NCBI GenBank assembly: GCA_900473175.1
Contig: UCKM01000020.1
Location: 62,001 to 126,000, forward strand
DNA length: 64,000 nucleotides
Source of the DNA: Hyphomicrobiales bacterium
GTDB taxonomy: Bacteria; Pseudomonadota; Alphaproteobacteria; Rhizobiales; Rhizobiaceae
Direction of reading: 5' to 3'
In this document: positions 34,061 to 43,097 of the stretch, one piece after another
How the letters are laid out: the number at the start of each line of letters is the position of its first letter
How positions within the stretch are numbered: position 1 is the first letter of the stretch
The notes under the pieces: model-generated
Database searches by the model: none
Seen by the model: only the letters and a program-made list of their open reading frames with translations
What the model was told of the DNA's origin: nothing
Made by a program: the position numbers and the translations under genes

Positions 34061-35440
34061 ATGACGAAGAATTGGACACCGACTTCCTGGAGAGGCAAAC
34101 CGGTCAAGCAGATGCCTTTTTATCCGGACGCTCAGGCTCTGAGCGATGTCGAGGCCCGTCTTCGTACCTATCCGCCGCTCGTTTTTGCAGGTGAGGCGCG
34201 CAAGCTCAAGAAGCAGCTTGCCGCCGTCTCCCGAGGCGAGGGTTTTCTGCTTCAGGGCGGTGATTGCGCCGAGAGCTTTGCCGAACATGGCGCCGACAAT
34301 ATCCGCGATTTCTTCCGCGTCTTCCTGCAGATGGCAGTCGTCCTGACCTTCGGTGCCTCGCAGCCCGTCGTCAAGATCGGCCGCATTGCTGGCCAGTTCG
34401 CCAAGCCGCGTTCGGCCGATACCGAGACGAAGAACGGTGTCGAGCTTCCGGTCTATCGCGGCGATATCATCAATGGCACCGAGTTCACCGAGCAGGCTCG
34501 CATTCCCGATCCTGCGCGCCAGGAAATGGCATACCGGCAGTCGGCGGCGACGCTGAATCTCTTGCGCGCTTTCGCCCAGGGTGGCTATGCCAATCTGGAA
34601 AACGTCAACCAGTGGATGCTGGGTTTCGTTGCCGACAGTCCGCAAGGCGAACGCTACGGCACACTGGCTCGCCGCATCTCCGATACGATGGACTTCATGC
34701 GTGCGGTCGGCATCACGTCGGAAACCAATGCGCAGTTGCGGGAGACCGATTTCTACACAAGCCACGAGGCCTTGCTGCTCGGCTATGAAGAGGCATTGAC
34801 CCGCGTCGATTCCACATCCGGAGACTGGTACGGCACGTCCGGCCACATGATCTGGATTGGCGACCGCACGCGCCAGGCCGACCATGCCCATGTCGAATAT
34901 TGCCGCGGCATCAAGAACCCGCTTGGCCTCAAATGCGGCCCGACGCTGGAAGCCGACGATCTGATCCGCCTGATCGACCTGCTCAACCCGGCCAATGAGG
35001 CAGGGCGGCTGACACTGATCGCCCGCTTTGGCCATGACAAGGTCGGTGATCATCTGCCGAAGCTGATCCGCGCCGTCCAGAAGGAAGGCCGCAACGTCGT
35101 CTGGTCGTGCGATCCGATGCATGGCAACACGATCACGGCCAATGGCTACAAGACCCGGCCGTTCGACCGGATCCTGAAAGAAGTCGAGAGCTTCTTTGCC
35201 GTTCATCATGCCGAAGGAACGTATCCGGGCGGCATTCATATCGAGATGACCGGCAACAACGTAACGGAATGCACGGGCGGTGCGCGCGCGATTTCGGCAG
35301 AAGATCTGTCCGATCGTTACCACACCCATTGCGATCCCCGCCTCAATGCCGACCAGGCGCTTGAACTGGCGTTTCTCGTTGCGGAACTTTTGAAGAAGGA
35401 ACGCGACAGCCATCCGCAGAAGCTGGCCGTCAACGGATAA
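34061..35440 (+). CDS. Class II 3-deoxy-7-phosphoheptulonate (DAHP) synthase
   Basis: A 459-residue plant/Mycobacterium-type (class II) DAHP synthase that joins phosphoenolpyruvate and erythrose 4-phosphate, the first step of the shikimate pathway. Family motifs include [22 protein letters not shown] with the metal-binding Cys, [34 protein letters not shown] and GGIHIEMTG. The ATG at 34061 has AGGTG upstream; the frame is open further to 33962 without a ribosome site. A strong terminator follows. Confidence 0.95.
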   Translation: MTKNWTPTSWRGKPVKQMPFYPDAQALSDVEARLRTYPPLVFAGEARKLKKQLAAVSRGEGFLLQGGDCAESFAEHGADNIRDFFRVFLQMAVVLTFGASQPVVKIGRIAGQFAKPRSADTETKNGVELPVYRGDIINGTEFTEQARIPDPARQEMAYRQSAATLNLLRAFAQGGYANLENVNQWMLGFVADSPQGERYGTLARRISDTMDFMRAVGITSETNAQLRETDFYTSHEALLLGYEEALTRVDSTSGDWYGTSGHMIWIGDRTRQADHAHVEYCRGIKNPLGLKCGPTLEADDLIRLIDLLNPANEAGRLTLIARFGHDKVGDHLPKLIRAVQKEGRNVVWSCDPMHGNTITANGYKTRPFDRILKEVESFFAVHHAEGTYPGGIHIEMTGNNVTECTGGARAISAEDLSDRYHTHCDPRLNADQALELAFLVAELLKKERDSHPQKLAVNG

Positions 35441-35465
35441 ATTCCAGGTTGTTCAACCATTTCGC

Positions 35466-35492
35466 AAAGGGCGGCCTTGATGGCCGCCCTTT
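35466..35492 (+). terminator. Rho-independent terminator after DAHP synthase
   Basis: AAAGGGCGGCC-TTGAT-GGCCGCCCTTT, a perfect 11-bp stem with a 5-base loop followed by GTTTTTG, lies 26 bp after the stop codon. Confidence 0.9.
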
Positions 35493-35543
35493 GTTTTTGA
35501 AAGGGGCTGGAGTTTTGTAGTTCGGGATTCTATCAAGTCGGGC

Positions 35544-36719
35544 ATGGACACAAAACCCACGCACCGAATCCGTCTGACTGCGTCTTTCCGTTCATTCATG
35601 CAGAATGAGGCCTCCGGAGGCATCATTCTGATGGTCGTCGCCGCTCTGGCGCTCATCATCGCCAACTCGCCATTGAGCGAAGATTACTTCGGTGTCCTCA
35701 AGATTTATGTCGGTGGCCTGAGCATCCTGCACTGGATCAATGATGCGCTGATGGCAGTGTTCTTCCTTCTGGTTGGCCTCGAAATAAAACGCGAAATGAT
35801 CAGCGGGCAATTGTCGACCTGGTCGCGGCGCGCGTTGCCGGGCTTTGCCGCCGTTGGTGGCATGCTTGTGCCCGCGCTGATCTTCATCGCCTTCAATGAG
35901 GGCGGGACCATCCGCGGCTGGGCAATTCCCTCGGCGACCGATATCGCTTTTTCGCTCGGCGTCCTGTCGCTGCTGGGATCGCGCGTGCCTTTGTCGCTCA
36001 AGGTTTTTCTGACCGCTCTCGCCATCATCGACGATCTCGGCGCGGTTATCATCATTGCGCTGTTCTATTCCGAAGGGCTGAACATACCGGCCCTGCTCGG
36101 CGTGGCCGCCGTCTTTGCAATCCTCATGACCATGAATGCCCTCGGCATGGTCCGGCTCTGGGCTTATCTCATCCTTGGTGTAATCCTGTGGATACTGGTT
36201 TTCAAATCCGGTATCCACGCCACCATTGCCGGCGTGTTGCTCGCCCTCGCCATCCCGATGCAGGGTAAAAGGGGACAATCGGATTCGCCGCTGCTAAAGC
36301 TTGAACACGCCATCCAGCCCTGGGTCGGCTTTCTCATCGTGCCGATCTTCGGCTTTGCCAATGCCGGTGTTTCATTCACTGGCGTTTCCTTGTCCAATCT
36401 CGCCGATCCGGTACCGCTTGGCGTGGCCGCGGGCCTGTTTGTCGGAAAGCAGATCGGGGTATTCTTTTTCGCATGGCTGGCGATCAGGCTGCGGCTGGCC
36501 GAGCGGCCATTGGGCGCCAGCTGGATGCAGGTCTATGGTGTGGCGATGCTATGCGGCATTGGCTTCACAATGAGCCTGTTCATCGGCCTGCTCGCCTATG
36601 CCAATTCGCCATTGCTGCAGGATGAAACCAAGCTCGGCGTGCTGCTCGGGTCGTTGCTATCGGCGGTGCTTGGTGCCATTTTGCTGATATGGTCGTCCAG
36701 GCGCTCCCGCAAGACGTGA
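35544..36719 (+). CDS. nhaA: Na+/H+ antiporter NhaA
   Basis: A 391-residue inner-membrane antiporter that exchanges internal Na+ or Li+ for external protons. About twelve helices are visible. The ion-binding Asp163-Asp164 pair lies in [18 protein letters not shown], Asp133 in ATDIAFSLG, and conserved GLEIKREM and [12 protein letters not shown] segments are present. It stands alone, 104 bp after the previous gene and its terminator. Confidence 0.95.
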   Translation: MDTKPTHRIRLTASFRSFMQNEASGGIILMVVAALALIIANSPLSEDYFGVLKIYVGGLSILHWINDALMAVFFLLVGLEIKREMISGQLSTWSRRALPGFAAVGGMLVPALIFIAFNEGGTIRGWAIPSATDIAFSLGVLSLLGSRVPLSLKVFLTALAIIDDLGAVIIIALFYSEGLNIPALLGVAAVFAILMTMNALGMVRLWAYLILGVILWILVFKSGIHATIAGVLLALAIPMQGKRGQSDSPLLKLEHAIQPWVGFLIVPIFGFANAGVSFTGVSLSNLADPVPLGVAAGLFVGKQIGVFFFAWLAIRLRLAERPLGASWMQVYGVAMLCGIGFTMSLFIGLLAYANSPLLQDETKLGVLLGSLLSAVLGAILLIWSSRRSRKT

Positions 36720-36755
36720 ACCGCCATTATCCATTCTCAGTTGGGAGACAAAAGC

Positions 36756-37175
36756 ATGACGGAAGTGCATCGCGGCTCGTGCCTGTGCGGCAAGGTTCGG
36801 TATGAAACGCGCGGCGCCCTGCGCGGTGTGGTGTACTGCCATTGTTCCCAATGCCGCAAACAATCGGGCCATTTCTATGCAGCGACCAATGTTCAGGACG
36901 ATTCGATCAGCATATCGGGGGCAGAGCACATAAGCTGGTATGCGGCCAGCGAATATGCAAAGCGCGGGTTCTGCAAGAATTGTGGCTCCGTCCTTTTCTG
37001 GAAGCACCATCAGCTCGATCATATTTCCGTCATGGCCGGGTCATTCGATCAGCCGTCCGGTTTGCGCGGCGAGAACCATATTTTCGTTGCCGACAAGGGC
37101 AATTACTACGAGATCGACGACGGCCTGCCGCAGTATGAGCGCAGCGGCGGCGGTGTCGTCGTGGCTGGGGACTGA
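36756..37175 (+). CDS. GFA family (glutathione-dependent formaldehyde-activating-like) Zn protein
   Basis: A 139-residue protein with the beta-rich GFA fold and its zinc cysteines: SCLCGKVRYE, CHCSQCRKQSG and FCKNCGSVLFW. The fold is named after an enzyme proposed to bind glutathione and formaldehyde, but most members have no proven activity. GGGAGA lies seven bases before the ATG. Confidence 0.9.
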   Translation: MTEVHRGSCLCGKVRYETRGALRGVVYCHCSQCRKQSGHFYAATNVQDDSISISGAEHISWYAASEYAKRGFCKNCGSVLFWKHHQLDHISVMAGSFDQPSGLRGENHIFVADKGNYYEIDDGLPQYERSGGGVVVAGD

Positions 37176-37244
37176 TTGTTCGAAGGATTGACCTGTGCTG
37201 ATCTCGCTCTAAAGCTGCGCTAAGCAGAAACACGAGGAGCGGGC

Positions 37245-37595
37245 ATGCATCGGCTGGTACTGGCATTCATCAATTCCATGCGCGCGCTGAGATATTTGGC
37301 CAAGCATGAAAAAGCGGTTCAACAGGAACTTGTCCTTTTTTTTCTGTCCATTCCGCTGGCGGCCGTGATCGCCCCTACTGGCCTTTCCTTCCTGCTGCTC
37401 ACCGGATCGGTTCTGTTCCTGATCATGATCGAAGTGCTCAACACCGGCATCGAGGCAGCCTGCGATGCGGTGTCCCTCGACTTTCACCACGAGATTCAGA
37501 TCGCCAAGGATTGTGGGTCGCTCGCCGTACTGATCTCGGTTATTCTTGTCGCAGCGGTCTGGTCTTATACGCTGTGGAGCGTGTTTTTTACCTGA
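37245..37595 (+). CDS. dgkA: Diacylglycerol kinase (prokaryotic, DgkA)
   Basis: A 116-residue integral-membrane kinase that phosphorylates diacylglycerol with ATP, recycling lipid released during envelope synthesis. Three helices are visible. The active-site signature is EVLNTGIEAACD, with Glu63, Asn66 and Glu70 matching the E. coli catalytic positions, followed by AKDCGSLAV. The length is typical. nadE starts 52 bp downstream on the same strand. Confidence 0.93.
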   Translation: MHRLVLAFINSMRALRYLAKHEKAVQQELVLFFLSIPLAAVIAPTGLSFLLLTGSVLFLIMIEVLNTGIEAACDAVSLDFHHEIQIAKDCGSLAVLISVILVAAVWSYTLWSVFFT

Positions 37596-37647
37596 AACGT
37601 ACGATGCCAATATTGTTTTCCCAGCAACGAACCGATATATGTTCATT

Positions 37648-39324
37648 ATGAGCAAAAATCCTGACATTCTTCGTATCGCCATCGCTCAGCTCAATCCGGT
37701 GCTGGGTGACATCAAGGGCAACCTGGGAAAAGCCCGCGAGGCGCGCGCCGATGCGGCGCGACAGGGCGCTGACCTCATCCTGTTCACCGAGCTTTTCATT
37801 TCGGGCTATCCGCCGGAAGATCTCGTGCTCAAGCGTTCGTTCATCGATGCCTGCGAGAAGGCGGTTCGCGAGTTCGCTTTGGATACCGTCGACGGCGGGC
37901 CCGGCGTCATCATCGGCATACCGCTCAAGCGGGAAAGCGGGCTGCACAATTCGGTCATGGTGCTCGACCAAGGCGAGGTGATTGCCGAGCGCTTCAAGGT
38001 GGACTTGCCCAACTATGGCGAGTTCGATGAAAAGCGCGTCTTCCAGCCCGGTCCGATGCCGGGGCCCGTGAATTTCAGGGGTGTACGCATTGGCGTCCCG
38101 ATCTGCGAGGACATATGGGGCGACCTCGGTGCCTGCGAAACACTGGCCGAAAGCGGCGCGGAGATCCTGTGCGTGCCCAACGGTTCGCCTTATTACCGTG
38201 GCAAGATGGATGTGCGCTATCAGGTGGCGCTTCGGCAGGTAATCGAGACCGGCTTGCCGCTTGTTTTCGCCAATCAGTTGGGCGGGCAGGACGATCTCAT
38301 CTTCGACGGCGCATCCTTTGCATTCAATGCCGACAAGAATCTCGCCTTCCAGATGTCGCAGTTCGAGGCGCAATTGAGCGTAACGACATGGCGGCGCGGT
38401 GCGGATGGCTGGTCGTGCGGCGAGGGACCGATGTCAAGAATCCCGGAAGGCGAGGAGGCGAACTATCGCGCCTGCATGCTGGGCCTGCGCGACTACGTCA
38501 ACAAGAACGGCTTCAAGGATGTCGTCCTCGGGCTTTCCGGCGGCATCGACTCGGCGATCTGCGCGGCGCTTGCCGTCGACGCGCTGGGTGAAGAGCGACT
38601 GCGCGCCGTGATGATGCCCTATACCTATACGTCGAAGGATTCGTTGAAGGACGCCGAGGATTGCGCCCGCATGCTCGGCTGCCGCTATGATATCGTGCCG
38701 ATCTTTGAGCCGGTGCAGGGCTTCCTCAAGGCGCTTGGTCCGACATTCGAGGGGACCAAGGAAGGCATCACCGAGGAAAACCTGCAGAGTCGTGCCCGTG
38801 GCACGATCCTGATGGCGATTTCCAACAAGTTCGGATCGATGGTGGTGACAACCGGCAACAAGTCGGAAATGTCGGTCGGCTACGCCACGCTCTATGGCGA
38901 CATGAATGGCGGCTATAACCCGATCAAGGATCTCTACAAGATGCAGGTCTACGCCATGTCCGAATGGCGCAACAAGAATGTGCCGGCTGGCGGTCTTGGC
39001 CCGTCCGGCGAAGTCATACCTGTCAACATTATCAGCAAGGCACCATCGGCCGAGTTGCGGGAGAACCAGACAGACCAGGATTCGCTGCCGCCTTATCCGG
39101 TTCTCGACGATATTCTCGAGTGCCTTGTCGAGCACGAGATGAGCGTCGATGAGATCGTCGAACGCGGCCACGAGCGCGCGACGGTCGAGCGCATCGAGCA
39201 TTTGCTGTACATTGCCGAGTACAAGCGCCGGCAGTCGGCACCGGGCGTAAAGGTGACGAAGAAGAATTTCGGACGCGACCGGCGCTATCCGATCACCAAC
39301 CGGTTCCGGGACCGTGGGTTATAG
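37648..39324 (+). CDS. nadE: Glutamine-hydrolysing NAD+ synthase
   Basis: A 558-residue two-domain enzyme converting nicotinate adenine dinucleotide to NAD+ with glutamine as nitrogen donor. The nitrilase-type glutaminase domain (about 8-260) has Glu48 in LFTELFISGYPPEDL, the Lys in NYGEFDEKRVF and nucleophile Cys153 in VPICEDIWG. The synthetase domain has the P-loop LGLSGGIDSA and NKSEMSVGYATLYGD. Ammonia should pass through an internal channel. The ATG at 37648 is preferred; an in-frame ATG nine bases earlier is equally possible, since neither has a strong ribosome site. Confidence 0.95.
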   Translation: MSKNPDILRIAIAQLNPVLGDIKGNLGKAREARADAARQGADLILFTELFISGYPPEDLVLKRSFIDACEKAVREFALDTVDGGPGVIIGIPLKRESGLHNSVMVLDQGEVIAERFKVDLPNYGEFDEKRVFQPGPMPGPVNFRGVRIGVPICEDIWGDLGACETLAESGAEILCVPNGSPYYRGKMDVRYQVALRQVIETGLPLVFANQLGGQDDLIFDGASFAFNADKNLAFQMSQFEAQLSVTTWRRGADGWSCGEGPMSRIPEGEEANYRACMLGLRDYVNKNGFKDVVLGLSGGIDSAICAALAVDALGEERLRAVMMPYTYTSKDSLKDAEDCARMLGCRYDIVPIFEPVQGFLKALGPTFEGTKEGITEENLQSRARGTILMAISNKFGSMVVTTGNKSEMSVGYATLYGDMNGGYNPIKDLYKMQVYAMSEWRNKNVPAGGLGPSGEVIPVNIISKAPSAELRENQTDQDSLPPYPVLDDILECLVEHEMSVDEIVERGHERATVERIEHLLYIAEYKRRQSAPGVKVTKKNFGRDRRYPITNRFRDRGL

Positions 39325-39382
39325 GGTGTTGCAAACGCGCCGCACCTGCGCCGCAAACACGCGAAGTTGAAAAATCAGGCAC

Positions 39383-39411
39383 TTGGCGCTTGAAAGCGAT
39401 TCACTTATAAG
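39383..39411 (+). promoter_or_regulatory. Candidate sigma-70 promoter for the ABC exporter leader
   Basis: TTGGCG (39383-39388), a 17-bp spacer and TATAAG (39406-39411) give a fair housekeeping-type promoter. Transcription would begin near 39418, about 29 bases before the leader minigene. Found by eye; the -35 match is only moderate. Confidence 0.4.
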
Positions 39412-39446
39412 CGCAAGTCCGGCAATGAAGACCGGGAGGTTTTCGA

Positions 39447-39491
39447 ATGACAGTCTTTTATATGTCCCCGCGGGGCGGCGTTCGTTCCTGA
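39447..39491 (+). CDS. Candidate 14-residue leader peptide upstream of the ABC exporter
   Basis: An ATG preceded at seven bases by a strong GGGAGG opens a frame encoding MTVFYMSPRGGVRS, then TGA. This ribosome site is among the best in the window, yet no longer protein follows in this frame. Codons 8-10 overlap a CCCCGCGGGG palindrome, and two RNA hairpins follow the stop. The arrangement is that of a regulatory leader peptide controlling the exporter gene 193 bp downstream. A second ATG at 39425 in another frame would give about 40 residues but has a poor ribosome site. Not recognised; function inferred from layout. Confidence 0.45.
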   Translation: MTVFYMSPRGGVRS

Positions 39492-39500
39492 CACGTGATG

Positions 39501-39547
39501 ATGGAAAGCCTCACGGGCTTTTCGATTACCTTCACAAGTCAAGGTAA
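39501..39547 (+). promoter_or_regulatory. Two tandem hairpins after the leader minigene (possible attenuator)
   Basis: The first hairpin (about 39503-39523) pairs GGAAAGCC with GGCTTTTC around a short loop and ends in four T, like a weak terminator. The second (39526-39547) pairs TTACCTT with AAGGTAA around eight bases. The remaining 137 bases before the exporter start show nothing I can name. The whole gene-free stretch 39325-39684 is therefore best read as a 5' regulatory region. Confidence 0.4.
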
Positions 39548-39684
39548 CCCATCGCCGATATTGGCCTTTCCTGTCACCAGGCGAGCAGCCAAATCAATCA
39601 TGCCGTACTGATCTTCTTCAAATTCACGGCATTTTCGTCTGCATTGCTTTATGAGGCTGGTGCGTTTTGCACCGGACAATCGTC

Positions 39685-41499
39685 ATGACTTTTTTTCGAT
39701 TCAACCTGCGCGGCGGCGCTTTCCGCAGCGTTCTTGGATTCACCTGGACTCACTGGCAGAAACAGCCGGGGCGGCTCTCCGTCATTATCGGCGCGGTGCT
39801 GCTGTCGACGCTCGCCGATGTCTTGACGCCGCTCTATTCCGGTCGGCTTGTCGATGCTGTCGTCAACGGCCATGCCAGAGAAGAGATTGTCTGGAATGCT
39901 GCCATCGCAGCCTTCGCGACCCTGCTTGGCCTGTCGCTGGGTGCGATCATTCTGCGGCACATTACCTTTATCGGGGTCACCAGCCTCACATTGAAGATGA
40001 TGTCGGACATTGCCTCTGGTGCGTTCTACCGCATCCAGCGCTTTTCGACCGACTGGCACGCCAATAGTTTTGCCGGCTCGACGGTGCGCAAGGTGACCCG
40101 CGGCATGTGGGCATTGGATCTGCTCAACGATACGCTGCTGCTTGCCCTGTTCCCGTCGATCGTCATGCTTGCCGGTTCCACGATTCTGATGGCGTGGTAC
40201 TGGCCATTGATGGGCGTGATCATTGGCATCGGGTCGCTGGTGTTCGTCACGGTGACCGTGGTGATGTCGCTTGGCTTTGTCGCGCCGATGGCAAGTCTTG
40301 CCAATCGCTGGGACACCAAGCTGGGCGGTTCGCTCGCCGATGCTGTCAGCTGCAACATGGTAGTGAAGGGCTTCGGTGCGGAAAGCCGCGAAGATGCGCG
40401 TCTTGCCAAGGTTCTGACCAAATGGAAAGACCGGACGGCACGCACTTGGATCCGGGGTACCTGGAACGGCACGACCCAGGGCGCGATGCTGCTCGCTCTG
40501 AGGGCGGCGGTGATTGGCTTTGCCTTGATCCTGTGGTCACAGGGCCAAGCAAATGCGGGTGATATCACCTTTGTGCTGACGTCGTTCTTCATCCTGCAGG
40601 GCTATCTGCGCGAAGTCGGCATGCATATCCGCAATTTGCAGCGTTCGGTCAATGACATGGAGGAACTGGTTGATATTCAGAGTCAGCCGCTCGGCATCGA
40701 CGACCGGCCCGGCGCCAAGCCGATTTCGATCACCAAAGGCAGGATCGAATTCGGCAATGTGACCTTCCTCTACGGAGCCCACCGCCTGCCGCTTTATGAC
40801 AGGTTCTCGGTGACGATCCGGGCAGGCGAGCGCGTCGGGTTGGTGGGACATTCCGGTTCGGGCAAGACGACATTCGTCAAGCTGATCCAGCGCCTGCACG
40901 ATGTGAAGCAAGGCCGCATATTGATCGACGGCCAGGATATTGCCGAAGTGCGGCAGGCGTCCCTGCGCCAGCAGATCGCCATCGTGCAGCAGGAGCCGAT
41001 CCTGTTTCACCGGTCGCTGGCCGAGAACATCGCCTATGCGCGGCCTGGTGCCACGCAGGACGAGATCGAGCAGGCCGCAAGGCAGGCGAGCGCCCACGAC
41101 TTCATCGCGGCCTTGCCGAAGGGGTACGGCACGCTGGTTGGCGAGCGCGGTGTCAAACTCTCTGGCGGTGAACGTCAGCGTGTGGCGATCGCGCGGGCAT
41201 TCCTTGCGGATGCGCCTATCCTCATTCTTGACGAGGCAACCTCGAGCCTTGATTCGGAATCGGAAGTGCTGATCCAGCGGGCGATGGAACGGCTGATGCA
41301 AGGACGGACGACTTTGGTGATCGCGCACCGTCTATCGACCGTGCGCGCGCTCGACCGGCTGCTGGTGTTCGACCATGGCAAGATCGTGGAAGAGGGCAAC
41401 CATGAGGCTCTGATCCGGCTGGGTGGCGGTATCTATCGCAGCCTGTTCGAGCGGCAGGCGCTGGAACTGACCAAGGGCCTCGTGTTGAACGATGACTAG
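39685..41499 (+). CDS. ABC transporter ATP-binding/permease (MsbA-like exporter half)
   Basis: A 604-residue type IV ABC exporter half-transporter. The six-helix membrane domain is about 25-325; the nucleotide-binding domain has Walker A GHSGSGKTT, the Q-loop in IAIVQQEP, signature LSGGERQR, Walker B LILDEATSSLD and the H-loop IAHRLS. It probably works as a homodimer pumping lipid, peptide or drug outward; the substrate cannot be told. I use the ATG at 39685; a TTG at 39667 is in frame. Upstream lies a candidate promoter, leader peptide and hairpins, unusual for this window. Confidence 0.9.
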   Translation: MTFFRFNLRGGAFRSVLGFTWTHWQKQPGRLSVIIGAVLLSTLADVLTPLYSGRLVDAVVNGHAREEIVWNAAIAAFATLLGLSLGAIILRHITFIGVTSLTLKMMSDIASGAFYRIQRFSTDWHANSFAGSTVRKVTRGMWALDLLNDTLLLALFPSIVMLAGSTILMAWYWPLMGVIIGIGSLVFVTVTVVMSLGFVAPMASLANRWDTKLGGSLADAVSCNMVVKGFGAESREDARLAKVLTKWKDRTARTWIRGTWNGTTQGAMLLALRAAVIGFALILWSQGQANAGDITFVLTSFFILQGYLREVGMHIRNLQRSVNDMEELVDIQSQPLGIDDRPGAKPISITKGRIEFGNVTFLYGAHRLPLYDRFSVTIRAGERVGLVGHSGSGKTTFVKLIQRLHDVKQGRILIDGQDIAEVRQASLRQQIAIVQQEPILFHRSLAENIAYARPGATQDEIEQAARQASAHDFIAALPKGYGTLVGERGVKLSGGERQRVAIARAFLADAPILILDEATSSLDSESEVLIQRAMERLMQGRTTLVIAHRLSTVRALDRLLVFDHGKIVEEGNHEALIRLGGGIYRSLFERQALELTKGLVLNDD

Positions 41500-41527
41500 T
41501 GGATCGCGTTCGCGTTGTGCGCGGTTC

Positions 41528-41629
41528 GACAGGGCTCACCATGAGGGAATGGATTGGCTGCAGGGAGCCAGGAATCGCAACGTTGCGATGATCTTGCAAC
41601 TCACAAAACGACCTCATGGTGAGCCTGTC
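41528..41629. repeat. Palindromic intergenic repeat (MITE- or REP-like)
   Basis: Near-identical inverted arms, GACAGGGCTCACCATGAGG (41528-41546) and CCTCATGGTGAGCCTGTC (41612-41629), enclose about 65 bp. Inside is a perfect 16-bp palindrome, ATCGCAACGTTGCGAT (41574-41589). As RNA it would fold into a long branched hairpin. Short palindromic elements of this kind are dispersed between genes in rhizobial and Brucella chromosomes; this is the only copy I see here. No coding capacity. Confidence 0.65.
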
Positions 41630-41658
41630 TACCACGAGCGACAATGAATGCCGAAGGA

Positions 41659-41690
41659 AATATGGGCCGCGCGAAATCGCGGCCCATATT
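41659..41690. terminator. Strong 13-bp stem hairpin just upstream of gltX
   Basis: AATATGGGCCGCG-CGAAAT-CGCGGCCCATATT is a perfect 13-bp stem with a 6-base loop. It lies 33 bp before the gltX ATG and 160 bp after the exporter stop. It lacks a long U tract. It may end exporter transcription, or be part of the gltX 5' leader. Confidence 0.55.
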
Positions 41691-41723
41691 GCCATTGCCG
41701 GCAGCATCCGATATGCCGCACGC

Positions 41724-43097
41724 ATGACCCCGATCGTCCGCTTTGCACCGTCCCCCACTGGCTTTATCCATATCGGCAACACGCGGATAGCCTTGTTCAA
41801 CTGGCTTTTCGCGCTGCAGAACAAGGGGCAATTCATTCTGCGCTTCGACGACACGGACACTGTGCGTTCGAAGACGGAATATGCCGAGGCGACCATTGCT
41901 GACCTCGAATGGCTTGGTATCGAGCCGGTCCGGATCGAGTATCAGTCGAAACGCATTCCGCTTTATGACGCGGCCGCCGAGAAGCTCAAGGCTGCCGGCG
42001 TGCTTTATCCCTGCTATGAGACTGCCGAGGAACTGGAGCGCAAGCGCAAGCTGCGTCTGGCGCGCCGGCTACCGCCAATTTATGGCCGGGAAGCGTTGAA
42101 GCTGACCGCAGCCGACCGGGAAAAGCTCGAGGCAGAGGGCCACAGGCCGCATTGGCGCTTTCTTTTGCCGAATTTCAAGGACGACCCGTTTTCGATAGCG
42201 CGGACCGAGGTTCATTGGGACGATCTGGTGCGCGGCCGCGAAACCGTCGACCTCTCCTCCCTATCCGATCCGGTGCTGGTGCGTGAGGACGGGACCTATC
42301 TCTATACCTTTACCTCGGTCGTCGACGACGTTGACATGGGTATCTCCCATATTATTCGCGGCAATGACCACATCACCAATAGTGGGGTCCAGATTTCCAT
42401 TATCGAGGCTCTGGGAGCAAAAGTCCCGGCGCTTGGTCACATCAACCTCTTGACGACGGCGTCGGGGGAGGGAATTTCAAAGCGCACTGGCGCTCTCTCC
42501 ATCGGCAGCCTGCGTCGTGACGGCTATGAGCCGATGGCGGTCGCAAGCCTGGCGGTGCTGATCGGCACCTCGGAGAATGTGACCGCCGTGCCGGATATGG
42601 CAAGGCTGGCCGCAATGTTCGATCCTGCCGCCACGTCAAAATCCGATTCGAAATTCGATCCTGCCGATCTTGATGCGCTCAACCGCGCATTGATACACGC
42701 AATGCCTTTCGAGGACGCCAGGGACCGGTTGGCGGCGTTGGGGATTGCAGGCAATCAGGCAGAAGCATTCTGGCTCGCAGTCCGCGGCAATCTTTCGCGT
42801 GTTTCGGACGCGTCCGGCTGGTGGACGATCGTAAGGCAAGGCCCTGCGCCTGACGAGCGGCTCGCCGCAGAGGATATCGAGTTCGCGCGCAATGCCTTCG
42901 ATCTGCTGCCGTCGGAACCCTTTAGCCGTGATACCTGGAAACAGTGGACCGATGCGGTAAAGCTGCAGAGCGGACGCAAGGGAAAGCAGCTGTTCATGCC
43001 GCTTCGCATCGCCCTCACTGGGCTGACTTCTGGTCCTGAGCTGGCGGATTTGTTGCCCCTGCTTGGTCGGGAAGGAACGCTGGCCCGACGACCCTGA
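41724..43097 (+). CDS. gltX: Glutamate--tRNA ligase
   Basis: A 457-residue class I aminoacyl-tRNA synthetase. The HIGH-type motif appears as FIHIGNTR in [16 protein letters not shown], and the KMSKS-type motif as [16 protein letters not shown], the FTSVVDD loop and the helical C-terminal anticodon-binding region are present. The start is the ATG at 41724, the only position giving the canonical [14 protein letters not shown]-terminus; the longer frame would run back through the palindromic repeat. The 3' end overlaps the converging DUF2865 gene by 83 bp. Alphaproteobacteria often carry two GltX paralogues; which one this is cannot be decided here. Confidence 0.94.
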   Translation: MTPIVRFAPSPTGFIHIGNTRIALFNWLFALQNKGQFILRFDDTDTVRSKTEYAEATIADLEWLGIEPVRIEYQSKRIPLYDAAAEKLKAAGVLYPCYETAEELERKRKLRLARRLPPIYGREALKLTAADREKLEAEGHRPHWRFLLPNFKDDPFSIARTEVHWDDLVRGRETVDLSSLSDPVLVREDGTYLYTFTSVVDDVDMGISHIIRGNDHITNSGVQISIIEALGAKVPALGHINLLTTASGEGISKRTGALSIGSLRRDGYEPMAVASLAVLIGTSENVTAVPDMARLAAMFDPAATSKSDSKFDPADLDALNRALIHAMPFEDARDRLAALGIAGNQAEAFWLAVRGNLSRVSDASGWWTIVRQGPAPDERLAAEDIEFARNAFDLLPSEPFSRDTWKQWTDAVKLQSGRKGKQLFMPLRIALTGLTSGPELADLLPLLGREGTLARRP

